Shown piece after piece: positions 20,626 to 29,125 of a stretch of 46,760 nucleotides of DNA (its first letter is position 1; every line of letters starts with the position of its first letter). A program made the translations under genes and the position numbers. The notes below the pieces were generated by a model. The model was given only the letters and a program-made list of their open reading frames with translations. It did not search any database and was not told the DNA's origin. Origin of the DNA: an uncultured Gilliamella sp. (GTDB lineage Bacteria > Pseudomonadota > Gammaproteobacteria > Enterobacterales > Orbaceae); NCBI GenBank assembly GCA_946480175.1, contig CAMLIK010000014.1, positions 1-46,760 of the forward strand, in the 5' to 3' direction.

Positions 20626-22164
20626 TTAAGGTGAAGGTGAATAAGTACAAACTGCATAAGCGCTGTTAGTAGTAGGTGCTCGTCTAACGTCTCCTGTAAA
20701 CGCGTCCGCAGCGAAATATTTCTCATCATTGTCACTGCTGACCGGAGTACTCGTCCAGTAGTCGAAGCCGAAACCATAAACGTGCATATTTCCCCATTCT
20801 GTAAACAATCCTGCACCAATTTTACGCGTATAATATTTACTAGAAGGGGGATTTGCATTTGTTAATTCTTCAACTTTAGCAAGACGATAACCTATCTTCT
20901 CACACCATAATTTCTGATTATCAAAATTTTTGTAAACAGTTGTTCCACGGTTGATAAACCACTGTTTTAATTCAAAACCATACTTGACAACGACATTGCC
21001 ATTAGGACTATCACGACCAACTAACTCAAATACCTGAGGCAAAGATGGCTTCTCGATAATTCCCGGATCATCTGAACTCAATTGTGATTCAGTAAGGAAA
21101 TTACTAGTTAATGTGACTCGAACGCTTTTTTTTGTTGGATTAGTCATCGTCGCCGTAATACCACTATGAGAAACTGGCGCCCAATGTAAAACCTGATCAT
21201 TACCGCTAATATCCAAATCAAAATATAAATTATGAGCACCAGTAGTTGGGAAATTTAAACCATAAGACGATGGTTTAGCTGTCTGTGTCAGGAATCCCTT
21301 TTTAGGGTCCCATATGGAAGCAGGGCCACGAAAGTCAACATTTGGATGATCCAATTCGTCATTTGAACCATATTTTAAATTTGGTTTAGCAAAACAAATT
21401 GCTGGTGATGCCTTAGGATTAATATAATAAGTAACATTATTGGCACTAAAATGACTTTCATTAGGCACGCCATAAAGTGTTTTCAATGTACCATTAGTAT
21501 TTGATAAGGTTAATTTATAAGGCGCTTTACAGATGGTAAGCACATCATTACGCTCAACAACCTGATTATTTTTATCAACGATAGATAACCTTAAACTACC
21601 TGTAGCCGTTATACCATTAGAGCCTTGACCGTCCCCATCATCATCCCTCCAATAATAATAAGGTGCACCAATAAATGAACTTAATTCGATTGAATTAATA
21701 TCAGTTGGCACTAACATATTAATATCAGCAAAACTCTCACCAGTTTCCGGCAATTCAATTGGTTGGGTTGACGAATTATTTGTTGCTGGCGTAAATTTAG
21801 TTCCATTGGATAAAGTTATCCAAAGTAAATCTTCAGAGTTAGTTACATGCGTATAACCATTATCGAAGGTTAAATATGGCGCATTACCATTAATAATATC
21901 TGAAGTTGTAGCCGTTAATGCATGACTTGAATAGGAAGTTATTAGTGACACTCCGAGCGTTATCGTTAAAAGGGTCTGCCAGATTAAATCAGATTTACAA
22001 GATGTTCGTTGGGAGGATTTTCGAAGTGATATTAAATTATCACTGATTAATAAACTAGAATGTAAACCTAAACAATTAGAGTTTATACTAAAAGAATCTA
22101 AATTGTAGGTTGGGCATGTTTGTTGTTTGTTGTTTGTTGTTTGTTGTTCAATATTATAACTCAT
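20626..22164 (-). CDS. Secreted surface protein with lectin-like C-terminus, candidate phase-variable gene
   Basis: 512 residues from ATG 22162-22164. A TTG six codons upstream is less likely, because AAGG sits 9 bases before the ATG. Residues about 60-84 contain a hydrophobic signal-like segment (WQTLLTITLGVSLITSY, then SSHA) after an unusually long polar N-terminus. The middle is beta-rich with a YYYWRDDDGDGQGSNG segment. The last 130 residues, FELKQWFINRGT, WCEKIGYRLAKVEELTN, DYWTSTPV, and CTYSP, resemble the C-type-lectin-like end domain found in invasin/Ig-like surface proteins of enterics. That domain assignment is from memory of the pattern and is moderate. A heptanucleotide repeat interrupts codons 6-16. 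Function is probably surface binding; the partner is unknown. It is a single gene without an evident terminator. Confidence 0.8.
   Translation of the reverse strand: MSYNIEQQTTNNKQQTCPTYNLDSFSINSNCLGLHSSLLISDNLISLRKSSQRTSCKSDLIWQTLLTITLGVSLITSYSSHALTATTSDIINGNAPYLTFDNGYTHVTNSEDLLWITLSNGTKFTPATNNSSTQPIELPETGESFADINMLVPTDINSIELSSFIGAPYYYWRDDDGDGQGSNGITATGSLRLSIVDKNNQVVERNDVLTICKAPYKLTLSNTNGTLKTLYGVPNESHFSANNVTYYINPKASPAICFAKPNLKYGSNDELDHPNVDFRGPASIWDPKKGFLTQTAKPSSYGLNFPTTGAHNLYFDLDISGNDQVLHWAPVSHSGITATMTNPTKKSVRVTLTSNFLTESQLSSDDPGIIEKPSLPQVFELVGRDSPNGNVVVKYGFELKQWFINRGTTVYKNFDNQKLWCEKIGYRLAKVEELTNANPPSSKYYTRKIGAGLFTEWGNMHVYGFGFDYWTSTPVSSDNDEKYFAADAFTGDVRRAPTTNSAYAVCTYSPSP
22117..22148 (-). repeat. 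Heptanucleotide tandem repeat within the 5' coding sequence
   Basis: 4.6 copies of a 7-bp unit (TGTTTGT on the plus strand, ACAAACA on the coding strand) encoding the QQTTNNKQQT segment. Seven is not a multiple of three, so each gain or loss shifts the frame of the downstream protein. At the copy number seen here the gene is in frame. Confidence 0.92.
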
Positions 22165-22447
22165 AAATAGAGACCTTGTCAATTACTTTATTATTTTATT
22201 TCAACTTTCTACATTATAAATTAATTTCTTAATTGATAACTTAGTTTAAAAGTATGAAGAAAGATAAATCCCTTCATAGCTTATTTTTATATCTTAATTA
22301 GTTACTTTTGTAAAGTGTAGTGCTAAATTTCATTTTTATAACGTACATTATCACGATAACAACAATTACTTTTTTATTTCAAAAACTTCACTTTTGAAAT
22401 CTAAGGCATATTGATCAAATAAAAGCATTTCGGATCTTAATAATATT
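22165..22447. other. Promoter region of the lectin-like protein
   Basis: About 280 AT-rich bases between the sohB terminator and the surface-protein start. No further repeat tract, operator or ORF is recognisable. Confidence 0.4.
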
Positions 22448-22488
22448 AAAACCCCGTTCCTCAACTTTTTTTGAGGAACGGGGTTTTT
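22448..22488 (-). terminator. Very strong palindromic terminator after sohB
   Basis: Perfect 17-bp stem (22448-22464 with 22471-22487), 6-nt loop, ending in a TTTT tract on either strand. Parts of the same sequence recur at 13545-13568 and 4091-4110. Confidence 0.88.
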
Positions 22489-22534
22489 GAATTTTTGCAT
22501 GCGAACAGGGTAGTATTTTCGAAAAAACGGACTT

Positions 22535-23584
22535 TTACAGTGCGTTTCCTTGTCTGAAGAATAATCTTTCCATCCCTTTTACGACGTTTTTCGAGAGTTT
22601 TTCGGATAATTTTTGTTTACGTTGATAGCTAACCGCAATGATTTTATAAGTGTCTAAATGCGATAAGATAAAGTCATCACTAGTACTAATTTCGTCAACC
22701 AGTCCCTTTTCTTTGGCTTGGGTGGCAAACCAATGTTCGCCAGTAGCCACTTGCTCTATATCGACATTTGGTCGATATTCCTTTACAAAATCTTTAAATA
22801 ATAGATGTGTTTCTTCAAGTTCTTGTTTGAATTTTTGGCGGCCTTCGTCGGTGTTTTCACCAAACATAGTTAACGTTCGTTTATACTCTCCCGCTGTTTG
22901 TAATTCAATATCGACATCATGCTTTTTAAGTAATCGGTTGAAATTAGGAATTTGTGCAACCACACCAATTGACCCGACAATCGCAAACGGCGCTGCAACA
23001 ATTTTGCTGGCAGTACAAGCCATCATATAACCGCCACTAGCTGCAACTTTGTCAACCACAGCAATAAATGGAATATTGCGCGTTCTAAAACGTAATAGTT
23101 GTGAAGCCGCAAGCCCATAACCATGCACTACCCCACCAGGGCTTTCAAGTTTTACAACCACTTGATCTTCCGGCTTGATTATGGCGAGTACCGCCGTGAT
23201 TTCTTGACGTAATTCTTCGACTTCGTGTGCATCCATACTGCCATTAAACGATAATACAAATAATTTAGGTTTGGCATCTGGCAATTTAGCATTATCATCG
23301 GTGCTGCCTTTCTTTTTAGCTGCTTGTTTAGCCTGTTTCTTTTCGAGTTTTTTTTGTTTTTTAAGTTCTTTATTAAACTGTTTAGCTTCGACTTCATCCA
23401 GACTCGACATTAACATATCATCTTTGACTTGTTCATATTCATGACTAATATCTTTGACCGATAAACGCCCAGCAGTCAATGATTTTCGGCGTTGACTTAA
23501 AATAAAAATTAATACCGCTAAAATAGCAATAACAACTGTTGCTGTTTCAGCCAAGAAGAGAGAATACTGCGAAAACCAGTTCAT
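22535..23584 (-). CDS. sohB: Inner-membrane serine protease SohB
   Basis: 349 residues, the same length as E. coli SohB. One N-terminal membrane segment (about residues 10-30) is followed by a Lys-rich, probably coiled region (residues 66-92) and an S49 peptidase domain. Ser183 in DKVAASGGYMMA is the expected nucleophile and Lys235 in EYKRTLTM the general base. LESPGGVVHGYG is the substrate-binding strand. The family forms SppA-like peptidases cleaving signal-peptide remnants or other membrane peptides; its precise role in vivo is unclear. It is divergent from fhs, with 150 bases between. Confidence 0.95.
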   Translation of the reverse strand: MNWFSQYSLFLAETATVVIAILAVLIFILSQRRKSLTAGRLSVKDISHEYEQVKDDMLMSSLDEVEAKQFNKELKKQKKLEKKQAKQAAKKKGSTDDNAKLPDAKPKLFVLSFNGSMDAHEVEELRQEITAVLAIIKPEDQVVVKLESPGGVVHGYGLAASQLLRFRTRNIPFIAVVDKVAASGGYMMACTASKIVAAPFAIVGSIGVVAQIPNFNRLLKKHDVDIELQTAGEYKRTLTMFGENTDEGRQKFKQELEETHLLFKDFVKEYRPNVDIEQVATGEHWFATQAKEKGLVDEISTSDDFILSHLDTYKIIAVSYQRKQKLSEKLSKNVVKGMERLFFRQGNAL

Positions 23585-23643
23585 TTAATAATTATCCTTA
23601 AGTTGAGAATTTTTGTTATTATAACAAGATAATTAACGCTTGT

Positions 23644-23683
23644 GCCGAAAATCAATAAAGATAAAATTGTCGCTTTATTCGGC
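23644..23683 (+). other. Bulged hairpin in the fhs upstream region
   Basis: GCCGA (23644-23648) and AATAAAG (23654-23660) pair with CTTTATT (23673-23679) and CGGC (23680-23683), with a one-sided bulge. It lies about 50 bases before the fhs start, near a possible -10 TATACT at 23698-23703. It may be an operator or leader structure. Confidence 0.35.
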
Positions 23684-23735
23684 ATTTTAAATTCTTTATA
23701 CTGACAGCCTAATTTATTGCTATACGAGAATAAAA

Positions 23736-25436
23736 ATGCCACTACGCCCGATAACTGAAATTGCTAAGCAATGTAATATTCCTCAAAAGTATATACTTCC
23801 TTACGGTAAACACGTTGCCAAAATCGATTTATCTATTCTTAACACTAAACAAAATAAAGCTGCTGGTAAATTAATTTTAGTTACCGCTATTACGCCAACA
23901 CCGTTAGGTGAAGGTAAGACGGTTAATACCATTGGCCTGAGTGAAGGTCTTAACTATTTAGGTAAATCTGCTATCGCCTGTATTCGTCAACCTAGCTTGG
24001 GGCCTGTTTTTGGAGTTAAAGGCGGTGCTGCAGGTGGCGGGCAAGCCGAAGTTTTGCCAATGGAAACTTTAAACCTCCATCTTACTGGTGATATTCATGC
24101 GATAACCGCCGCACATGATTTAGCGTCTGCGGCATTGGATTCTCGTCTTTATCATGAAGAGCGCCTTGGTGATGAATTTACCGCACAAACTGGTTTACCT
24201 CGTCTAAACATCGATGTGAACCGCATTGTTTGGAAACGCGTTATCGATCACAATGATCGCGCTCTGCGTAATATCACTGTCGGTGTAGGCGGTGGCGTCA
24301 ATGGTATTGAACGCCGTGATGGATTTGAGATCACCGCCGCATCTGAATTGATGGCAATTTTAGCCTTAGCTTCCGATTTACATGACATGCGAACACGCAT
24401 TGGTCGTATTATTTTAGCCTATAATACGCAAGGTGACCCAATCACCGCTGAACAACTCGAAGTAGCTGGTGCCATGACTGTGCTGCTTAAAAATGCGATT
24501 AACCCAAACTTAATGCAGACGGTTGAAAATACTCCAGTATTAATTCATGCTGGACCATTTGCTAATATTGCCCATGGTAACTCATCAGTTATCGCTGACC
24601 GCATTGCAATGCAATTAGCTGATTATGTGATAACCGAAGCTGGATTTGGATCTGACATGGGCATGGAGAAATTCTTTAATATTAAATATCGTCAAGCTGG
24701 TATTAAGGCGTCTTGTGTGGTTTTAGTCGCAACTGTGCGTAGCTTAAAATCCAATAGCGGTAAATATAATATCAAACCAGGACAAGCCATTCCAAAAGAG
24801 ATTTCACAGTCTAATGTAGAATTATTGGAAATTGGCGCTGCCAATTTAGCATGGCATATTAGCAATGCCAAAAGCTATGGTTTACAAGTGATTGTAGCCA
24901 TTAACCGATTCCCACATGATAGTGAAGAAGAACTCGCATTTTTACAAAAATATGCCGTTGATCATGGCGCATTTGCCTGTGAAGTGAGTGAAGTGTTCAC
25001 TCAAGGTGGTAAAGGTGCTGAAAAACTGGCTAAACATGTGATTAAAGCGTGTGATATGCCAAGTGAAATCAAATTACCTTATCCTGACAGTATGCCTTTA
25101 ATGGATAAGATCCAAACTATGGTTAAAAAGTACGGCGCCAATAAAGCGAATTTGTCTGAAACTGCACTCAAAAACGTTAAAGAAATTGAGGCGTTAAAAC
25201 TCGATCATTTACCACTTTGTATCGCTAAGACCCCGATGTCAATTAGCGCCGATGCAAATTTAAAAAATGTACCGACCGACTTTGATGTCGATATCAGCCA
25301 TTTAGCAATTTCGGCAGGTGCTGGTTTTATTCGTGTTTATGCTGGTAATGTGATGACAATGCCCGGCCTCGGTACCAATCCAGCCTATCGTCATATTGAT
25401 ATTGACAAAGATGGTAATATTGTCGGTTTAAGTTAA
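23736..25436 (+). CDS. fhs: Formate-tetrahydrofolate ligase
   Basis: 566 residues, full length. It makes 10-formyl-tetrahydrofolate from formate, tetrahydrofolate and ATP. The ATP loop TPLGEGKT is at residues 55-62. [19 protein letters not shown] and the C-terminal [20 protein letters not shown] are diagnostic. E. coli lacks this gene; it is typical of bacteria that use formate from pyruvate formate-lyase for one-carbon supply during anaerobic growth. It is followed after 13 bases by a ferredoxin-like ORF that is probably co-transcribed. Confidence 0.97.
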   Translation: MPLRPITEIAKQCNIPQKYILPYGKHVAKIDLSILNTKQNKAAGKLILVTAITPTPLGEGKTVNTIGLSEGLNYLGKSAIACIRQPSLGPVFGVKGGAAGGGQAEVLPMETLNLHLTGDIHAITAAHDLASAALDSRLYHEERLGDEFTAQTGLPRLNIDVNRIVWKRVIDHNDRALRNITVGVGGGVNGIERRDGFEITAASELMAILALASDLHDMRTRIGRIILAYNTQGDPITAEQLEVAGAMTVLLKNAINPNLMQTVENTPVLIHAGPFANIAHGNSSVIADRIAMQLADYVITEAGFGSDMGMEKFFNIKYRQAGIKASCVVLVATVRSLKSNSGKYNIKPGQAIPKEISQSNVELLEIGAANLAWHISNAKSYGLQVIVAINRFPHDSEEELAFLQKYAVDHGAFACEVSEVFTQGGKGAEKLAKHVIKACDMPSEIKLPYPDSMPLMDKIQTMVKKYGANKANLSETALKNVKEIEALKLDHLPLCIAKTPMSISADANLKNVPTDFDVDISHLAISAGAGFIRVYAGNVMTMPGLGTNPAYRHIDIDKDGNIVGLS

Positions 25437-25449
25437 TTGAAAATTTATT

Positions 25450-25836
25450 ATGCAATATAAAGCCTTTATTGATGAAGAAAATTGTATTGGTTGTGGCAAA
25501 TGTGTTCGCGTTTGCCCGACTGATGCTATTATTGGTAGCAAACAGGTGCTACATACGATATTACCGCAATTTTGTACCGCTTGTAGTAGTTGTATTAATA
25601 CCTGTCCAACTGACTGTATTACCTTAAGTACCCTTGGCGTTGCCCTAAGTGAGCAAGAGGAATTAGAGCTAACCGAAAAGAAACAACAACGTATAAATTG
25701 TAATCAGTTGATTCCACCCACTATCTTATTTCCTAGGTCGATGTCGACAAGTAGTGCGGCTACACAGAAAGATCGCAAACAATCGATTGCCGACGCCATC
25801 GCCCGAGTTAAAGCCAGAAAAAAACTCGCTAATTAG
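25450..25836 (+). CDS. RnfB-like 2x[4Fe-4S] ferredoxin
   Basis: 128 residues. Two CxxCxxCxxxCP motifs ([12 protein letters not shown] at about 12-23 and [12 protein letters not shown] at about 42-53) predict two [4Fe-4S] clusters. The sequence around them ([22 protein letters not shown]) closely resembles the C-terminal ferredoxin half of RsxB/RnfB. The N-terminal membrane anchor and the first cluster domain of RnfB are absent. The tail, [13 protein letters not shown], recalls the Ala/Lys-rich ends of RnfC proteins. It is probably a soluble electron carrier; its redox partner is unknown. The ribosome site is weak, and expression may depend on coupling to fhs. The last 22 codons lie inside a duplicated segment. 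Confidence 0.85.
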   Translation: MQYKAFIDEENCIGCGKCVRVCPTDAIIGSKQVLHTILPQFCTACSSCINTCPTDCITLSTLGVALSEQEELELTEKKQQRINCNQLIPPTILFPRSMSTSSAATQKDRKQSIADAIARVKARKKLAN

Positions 25837-25850
25837 CGAGGTTCAATTTT
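25821..25850 (+). terminator. Degenerate terminator at the ferredoxin end (duplication copy 1)
   Basis: CTCGCT/AGCGAG stem (25825-25830 with 25835-25840) overlaps the stop codon. It has lost the outer pairs and most of the T-tract present in copy 2 at 26128-26153. Confidence 0.6.
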
Positions 25851-25882
25851 CTTTATTTCAGACCATTAGAAGTATTAAAGTA

Positions 25883-26079
25883 TTACTCTTTATTACTTCT
25901 AAATGCACGTTTACGGTCGTTTTCGGTTAAATGAAGTTTACATAGACGACATAGACGACATAGGCGAACAGATAATGGCGTAACTTCAACTAAATCATCA
26001 TCAATAAACGCTAATGCTTGTGCTAATGACATTTTTACTGGTGGTGATAACGTAGTTGCTTCATCACTACCCGATGCAT
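25883..26079 (-). pseudogene. Duplicated 3' fragment of typA
   Basis: The minus strand encodes a frame ending [13 protein letters not shown] and stop, identical in its last residues to TypA, and including a recognisable LSPPVKMSL block. It covers only the last 60 or so codons, has several substitutions, a six-codon insertion (repeated RLC from the 9-bp triplication) and no upstream gene body. It is a non-functional remnant of tandem duplication. Confidence 0.85.
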
Positions 26080-26136
26080 GATCGCAAACAACCGATTGCC
26101 GACGCCATCGTCCGAGTTAAAGCCAAAAAAACCTCG
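26080..26136 (+). pseudogene. Duplicated 3' fragment of the ferredoxin gene
   Basis: Encodes [17 protein letters not shown], nearly identical to the ferredoxin C-terminus, but without any start codon or cluster domain. Counterpart of the typA fragment in copy 1. Confidence 0.82.
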
Positions 26137-26158
26137 CTAATTAGCGAGGTTTTATTTT
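26128..26158 (-). terminator. Bidirectional terminator between ferredoxin copy and typA
   Basis: Perfect 11-bp stem (26128-26138 with 26143-26153), 4-nt loop AATT, flanked by A-runs on the left and T-runs on the right, so it can act in both directions. It should end the typA transcript. Confidence 0.85.
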
Positions 26159-26182
26159 CTTTATTTCAGACCATTAGAAGTA

Positions 26183-28006
26183 TTACTCTTTATTACTTCT
26201 AAATGCACGTTTACGGTCGTTTTCAGTTAAATGACGTTTACGTAGACGAACAGATAATGGCGTAACTTCAACTAACTCATCATCATCAATAAACTCTAAT
26301 GCTTGTTCTAATGACATTTTTACCGGTGGTGATAAGGTAGTGGCTTCATCAGTACCCGATGCTCGCATGTTAGTTAATTTCTTACCAGTTAAACAGTTAA
26401 CAGTTAAATCATTTGAGCGAGTATGGATACCAATAATTTGCCCTTCATATACTTCAGCACCATGACCAAGGAATAATTTACCACGATCTTGTAAGCTATA
26501 AAGTGCATAAGCTAACGCTTTACCTGTACCGTTTGAAATCATTACGCCATTAATACGTTGACCGATTTCACCTGGGCGAACATCATCGTAATGGCTAAAT
26601 GTTGAGTAAAGTAAACCAGTACCAGATGTCATCGTCATAAATTCAGTTCTAAAACCGATAAGACCACGGCTTGGGATCACATAATCTAAACGTACACGAC
26701 CTTTACCATCAGGTAACATATTGGTTAAATCACCTTTACGTAAACCTAAGGCTTCCATCACAGAACCTTGGTGCTGTTCTTCAATATCTAAAGTCACTTG
26801 TTCGAAAGGTTCTTGCTTTTTACCATCGATTTCTCTATAGATAACTTTAGGACGAGATACACCAAGCTCATAACCTTCACGACGCATATTTTCGATAAGA
26901 ACAGATAGGTGCAACTCACCACGACCTGAAACTTTAAATGCATCTGGATCTGGAGTTTCTTCAACGCGTAATGCCACGTTATGCACCAGTTCTTTATTTA
27001 AACGTTCAAGGATTTGCCGAGAAGTGACATATTTACCCTCTTTACCAGCAAATGGTGAACTATTAACATTAAAGAACATGGTTACCGTTGGTTCATCAAC
27101 GCTTAATGCTGGTAATGCTTCAACACAGCTGTTATCACAAATCGTATCTGAGATACCAAGTTCACCTAAACCAGTGATAGCAATAATATCGCCAGCTTCG
27201 GCAACCTCTGCTTCATAACGTTGTAAACCTAAATGACCTAATACTTGCCCAACTTTACCGGTACGTTTGTTACCTTCGCTATCAACAATAGTGACTTGTT
27301 GATTTGGTTTAACGCGACCACGTTTAATGCGCCCAATCCCAATAACACCAACATAATTGTTATAATCAAGTTGCGAAATTTGCATTTGGAATGGACCATC
27401 TAAATCCACTTTTGGTGGCTCTACATGTTCAACAATCGCTTCAAATAATGGCGTCATATCTTGCGCCATGTCTTGATGATCAAGACCAGCAATCCCCATT
27501 AAAGCTGAAGCATAAACAATTGGGAAGTCAAGTTGTTCATCAGTCGCGCCAAGATTAACGAATAGGTCGAATACTTGATCGACAACCCAATCAGGACGTG
27601 CACCCGGACGGTCAACTTTGTTAATAACAACAATTGGTTTTAAACCATAAGCAAACGCTTTTTGCGTAACAAAACGTGTTTGTGGCATTGGTCCGTCCAT
27701 TGCGTCAACAAGCAATAGTACTGAATCAACCATCGACATTACACGTTCAACTTCACCACCAAAATCGGCATGGCCCGGAGTATCTACGATATTAATTCGG
27801 TAACCATTCCAATCAATAGCAGTATTTTTTGCTAAAATAGTAATACCACGCTCTTTTTCAAGCGCATTAGAGTCCATTATTCTCTCGTTATCATCGCCAC
27901 GCAAATTATCAAGCGTACCAGACTGTTTTAAAAGTTTATCAACCAAGGTTGTTTTACCATGGTCAACGTGAGCAATAATGGCTATATTTCTTAAATTTTC
28001 AATCAC
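26183..28006 (-). CDS. typA: Ribosome-associated GTPase TypA/BipA
   Basis: 607 residues, full length (E. coli 607). It is a translational GTPase related to EF-G that helps 50S ribosome assembly and growth at low temperature or stress. The G1 loop [10 protein letters not shown], the switch [13 protein letters not shown]3 [13 protein letters not shown] and G4 [10 protein letters not shown] are all intact. The C-terminal domain with [13 protein letters not shown] and [15 protein letters not shown] is also intact. It is transcribed alone. Its 3' end has been tandemly duplicated downstream (25883-26079). Confidence 0.97.
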   Translation of the reverse strand: MIENLRNIAIIAHVDHGKTTLVDKLLKQSGTLDNLRGDDNERIMDSNALEKERGITILAKNTAIDWNGYRINIVDTPGHADFGGEVERVMSMVDSVLLLVDAMDGPMPQTRFVTQKAFAYGLKPIVVINKVDRPGARPDWVVDQVFDLFVNLGATDEQLDFPIVYASALMGIAGLDHQDMAQDMTPLFEAIVEHVEPPKVDLDGPFQMQISQLDYNNYVGVIGIGRIKRGRVKPNQQVTIVDSEGNKRTGKVGQVLGHLGLQRYEAEVAEAGDIIAITGLGELGISDTICDNSCVEALPALSVDEPTVTMFFNVNSSPFAGKEGKYVTSRQILERLNKELVHNVALRVEETPDPDAFKVSGRGELHLSVLIENMRREGYELGVSRPKVIYREIDGKKQEPFEQVTLDIEEQHQGSVMEALGLRKGDLTNMLPDGKGRVRLDYVIPSRGLIGFRTEFMTMTSGTGLLYSTFSHYDDVRPGEIGQRINGVMISNGTGKALAYALYSLQDRGKLFLGHGAEVYEGQIIGIHTRSNDLTVNCLTGKKLTNMRASGTDEATTLSPPVKMSLEQALEFIDDDELVEVTPLSVRLRKRHLTENDRKRAFRSNKE

Positions 28007-28072
28007 AATTAAAATCCCAATTAGGAGACAGATTCTTTAGGCGCAATATTGTACACCTTTTTAGTAAAAAAG

Positions 28073-28086
28073 TTGATCTATATCAC
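28073..28086 (-). promoter_or_regulatory. FNR/CRP-like palindrome upstream of typA
   Basis: TTGATCTATATCAC matches the FNR consensus TTGAT-N4-ATCAA at 9 of 10 positions. It also matches a CRP site less well. It is about 70-80 bases before the typA start. No binding data can be claimed. Confidence 0.4.
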
Positions 28087-28155
28087 AAAGTTTCTGCAAA
28101 ATGAAGTTTAAGATTTGATATTTAACGAAAATAATGACTTATTTTAACAAAACAA

Positions 28156-28695
28156 CTAAGGTTGCTTATTAATAAGTGCCACAAATTGCTCAGCAAATTC
28201 ATCTACTTTTGCCCAATTCGTGTACTCAATCACCTCTTTAGTCACATCGGTATCGCCTTTACCTAGCCACATAATAAATCGGATCATATTACGATCAAAC
28301 CAATTATATTTTGGATAATAAAGCGCGCCAGCAAATACCGCTTTGATAGTCGGTTGCCATGCAATTTTAGCGAGGAATTTTTTAGTATACAAATTGGTCT
28401 CAGGTGTATTTTTATGCGGTTTTCTTGCCACCACATTCACACCGAAGAACCCCGATTTAAGCGTATTTAATTGCGCAAAATTAGCATCAATAAATTTCTT
28501 CATGGTTTTACTGTAAAAACCATATCGAATTGAACAACCAATTAATACCGCTTGGTAGCTGCCAAGATCAATCTTACTTTCTGGCAATAACTCAATCAAA
28601 TCACAATCACATTTACCCACAAGATGTGTTTTTATTCGTTGCATAATTTTAAGGGTTTGCTTTTCGTGAGTGGTGTAAAGCAGTAAAACCTTCAT
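28156..28695 (-). CDS. hemG: Menaquinone-dependent protoporphyrinogen IX oxidase
   Basis: 179 residues from ATG 28693-28695 (E. coli HemG 181). A longer reading to 28737 adds an unrelated polar tail, while AGGAAAC before 28695 is a good ribosome site. It is flavodoxin-like: LLLYTTHEKQ for FMN phosphate binding, ALIGCSIRYGFYSK-like VLIGCSIRYGFYSK, and the HemG-specific insertion around KPHKNTPETNLYTKKF. It oxidises protoporphyrinogen to protoporphyrin in haem synthesis, passing electrons to menaquinone, so it works without oxygen. It is adjacent to typA with about 150 bases between, probably a separate unit. Confidence 0.93.
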   Translation of the reverse strand: MKVLLLYTTHEKQTLKIMQRIKTHLVGKCDCDLIELLPESKIDLGSYQAVLIGCSIRYGFYSKTMKKFIDANFAQLNTLKSGFFGVNVVARKPHKNTPETNLYTKKFLAKIAWQPTIKAVFAGALYYPKYNWFDRNMIRFIMWLGKGDTDVTKEVIEYTNWAKVDEFAEQFVALINKQP

Positions 28696-29125
28696 TTTAC
28701 GTTTCCTATTAGCGTTTATAAATGTACCCGAGGACAACGAATTGTCACCTAAAATTTGTCTTAGAAACTATTGCCAAGTTGATTTCACATAAACCTATGC
28801 TTTGCAATAGACAAATTAAGAAATAGAAATAACAACATATTATATACCAATATTAAAACAGAAAAACGAATGCGTTAATTTTACTTTTTTATTGTATTAA
28901 ACCGAAATGACGACATTTTTAGTTAAATCAAGAGTAATCGAGATGGAATTGGTTGATAGAATTTTGTGATATAGCTAGCAATTTACAGAAAAAAAGTTTG
29001 AAATACCAAATTAATATCTTTATTATAAAAAATAAATCTGTGTTTTAATCTTTTTATTATTAATTTATTGTCTGTTATAGACATTAAGCACAACAAAAAA
29101 CTATTTATACATCTGGAGATATCTT
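28696..29125. other. Divergent intergenic region, hemG / polyol dehydrogenase operon
   Basis: About 430 bases with no ORF. It contains the hemG promoter and the promoter of the 29126 operon. A palindrome TGTCT-N5-AGACA (29069-29083) and a poor CRP-like sequence TGTGA-N6-TAGCA (28965-28980) are present and may be operators. Confidence 0.45.
29069..29083 (+). promoter_or_regulatory. Palindromic operator candidate TGTCT-N5-AGACA
   Basis: A perfect 5+5 inverted repeat 43 bases upstream of the dehydrogenase start, in the expected promoter-proximal position. It could be a site for the DeoR-type regulator at 32275-33033; this is an inference from position only. Confidence 0.4.

Larger units (their letters stand above)
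25771..26362. repeat. Imperfect tandem duplication of convergent gene ends
   Basis: Copy 1 is 25771-26079 and copy 2 is 26080-26362. Each starts GATCGCAAACAA (ferredoxin 3' end), runs through a palindromic terminator and continues into the 3' end of typA up to CCCGATGC. Copy 1 keeps the live ferredoxin end, copy 2 the live typA end. Differences include point changes, an extra AAGTATTA-like stretch near 25875 and a 9-bp triplication at 25940-25966. Confidence 0.9.

Noticed and set aside
20604-20858. 84-residue minus-strand frame overlapping the lectin-like gene
   Set aside because: Out-of-frame shadow within the well-supported 20626-22164 gene, with no ribosome site or recognisable protein features.
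23585-23735. Tetrahydrofolate riboswitch before fhs
   Set aside because: The region is only about 150 bases and shows a single bulged hairpin. The conserved THF-riboswitch core is not seen, and the class is known mainly from Firmicutes.
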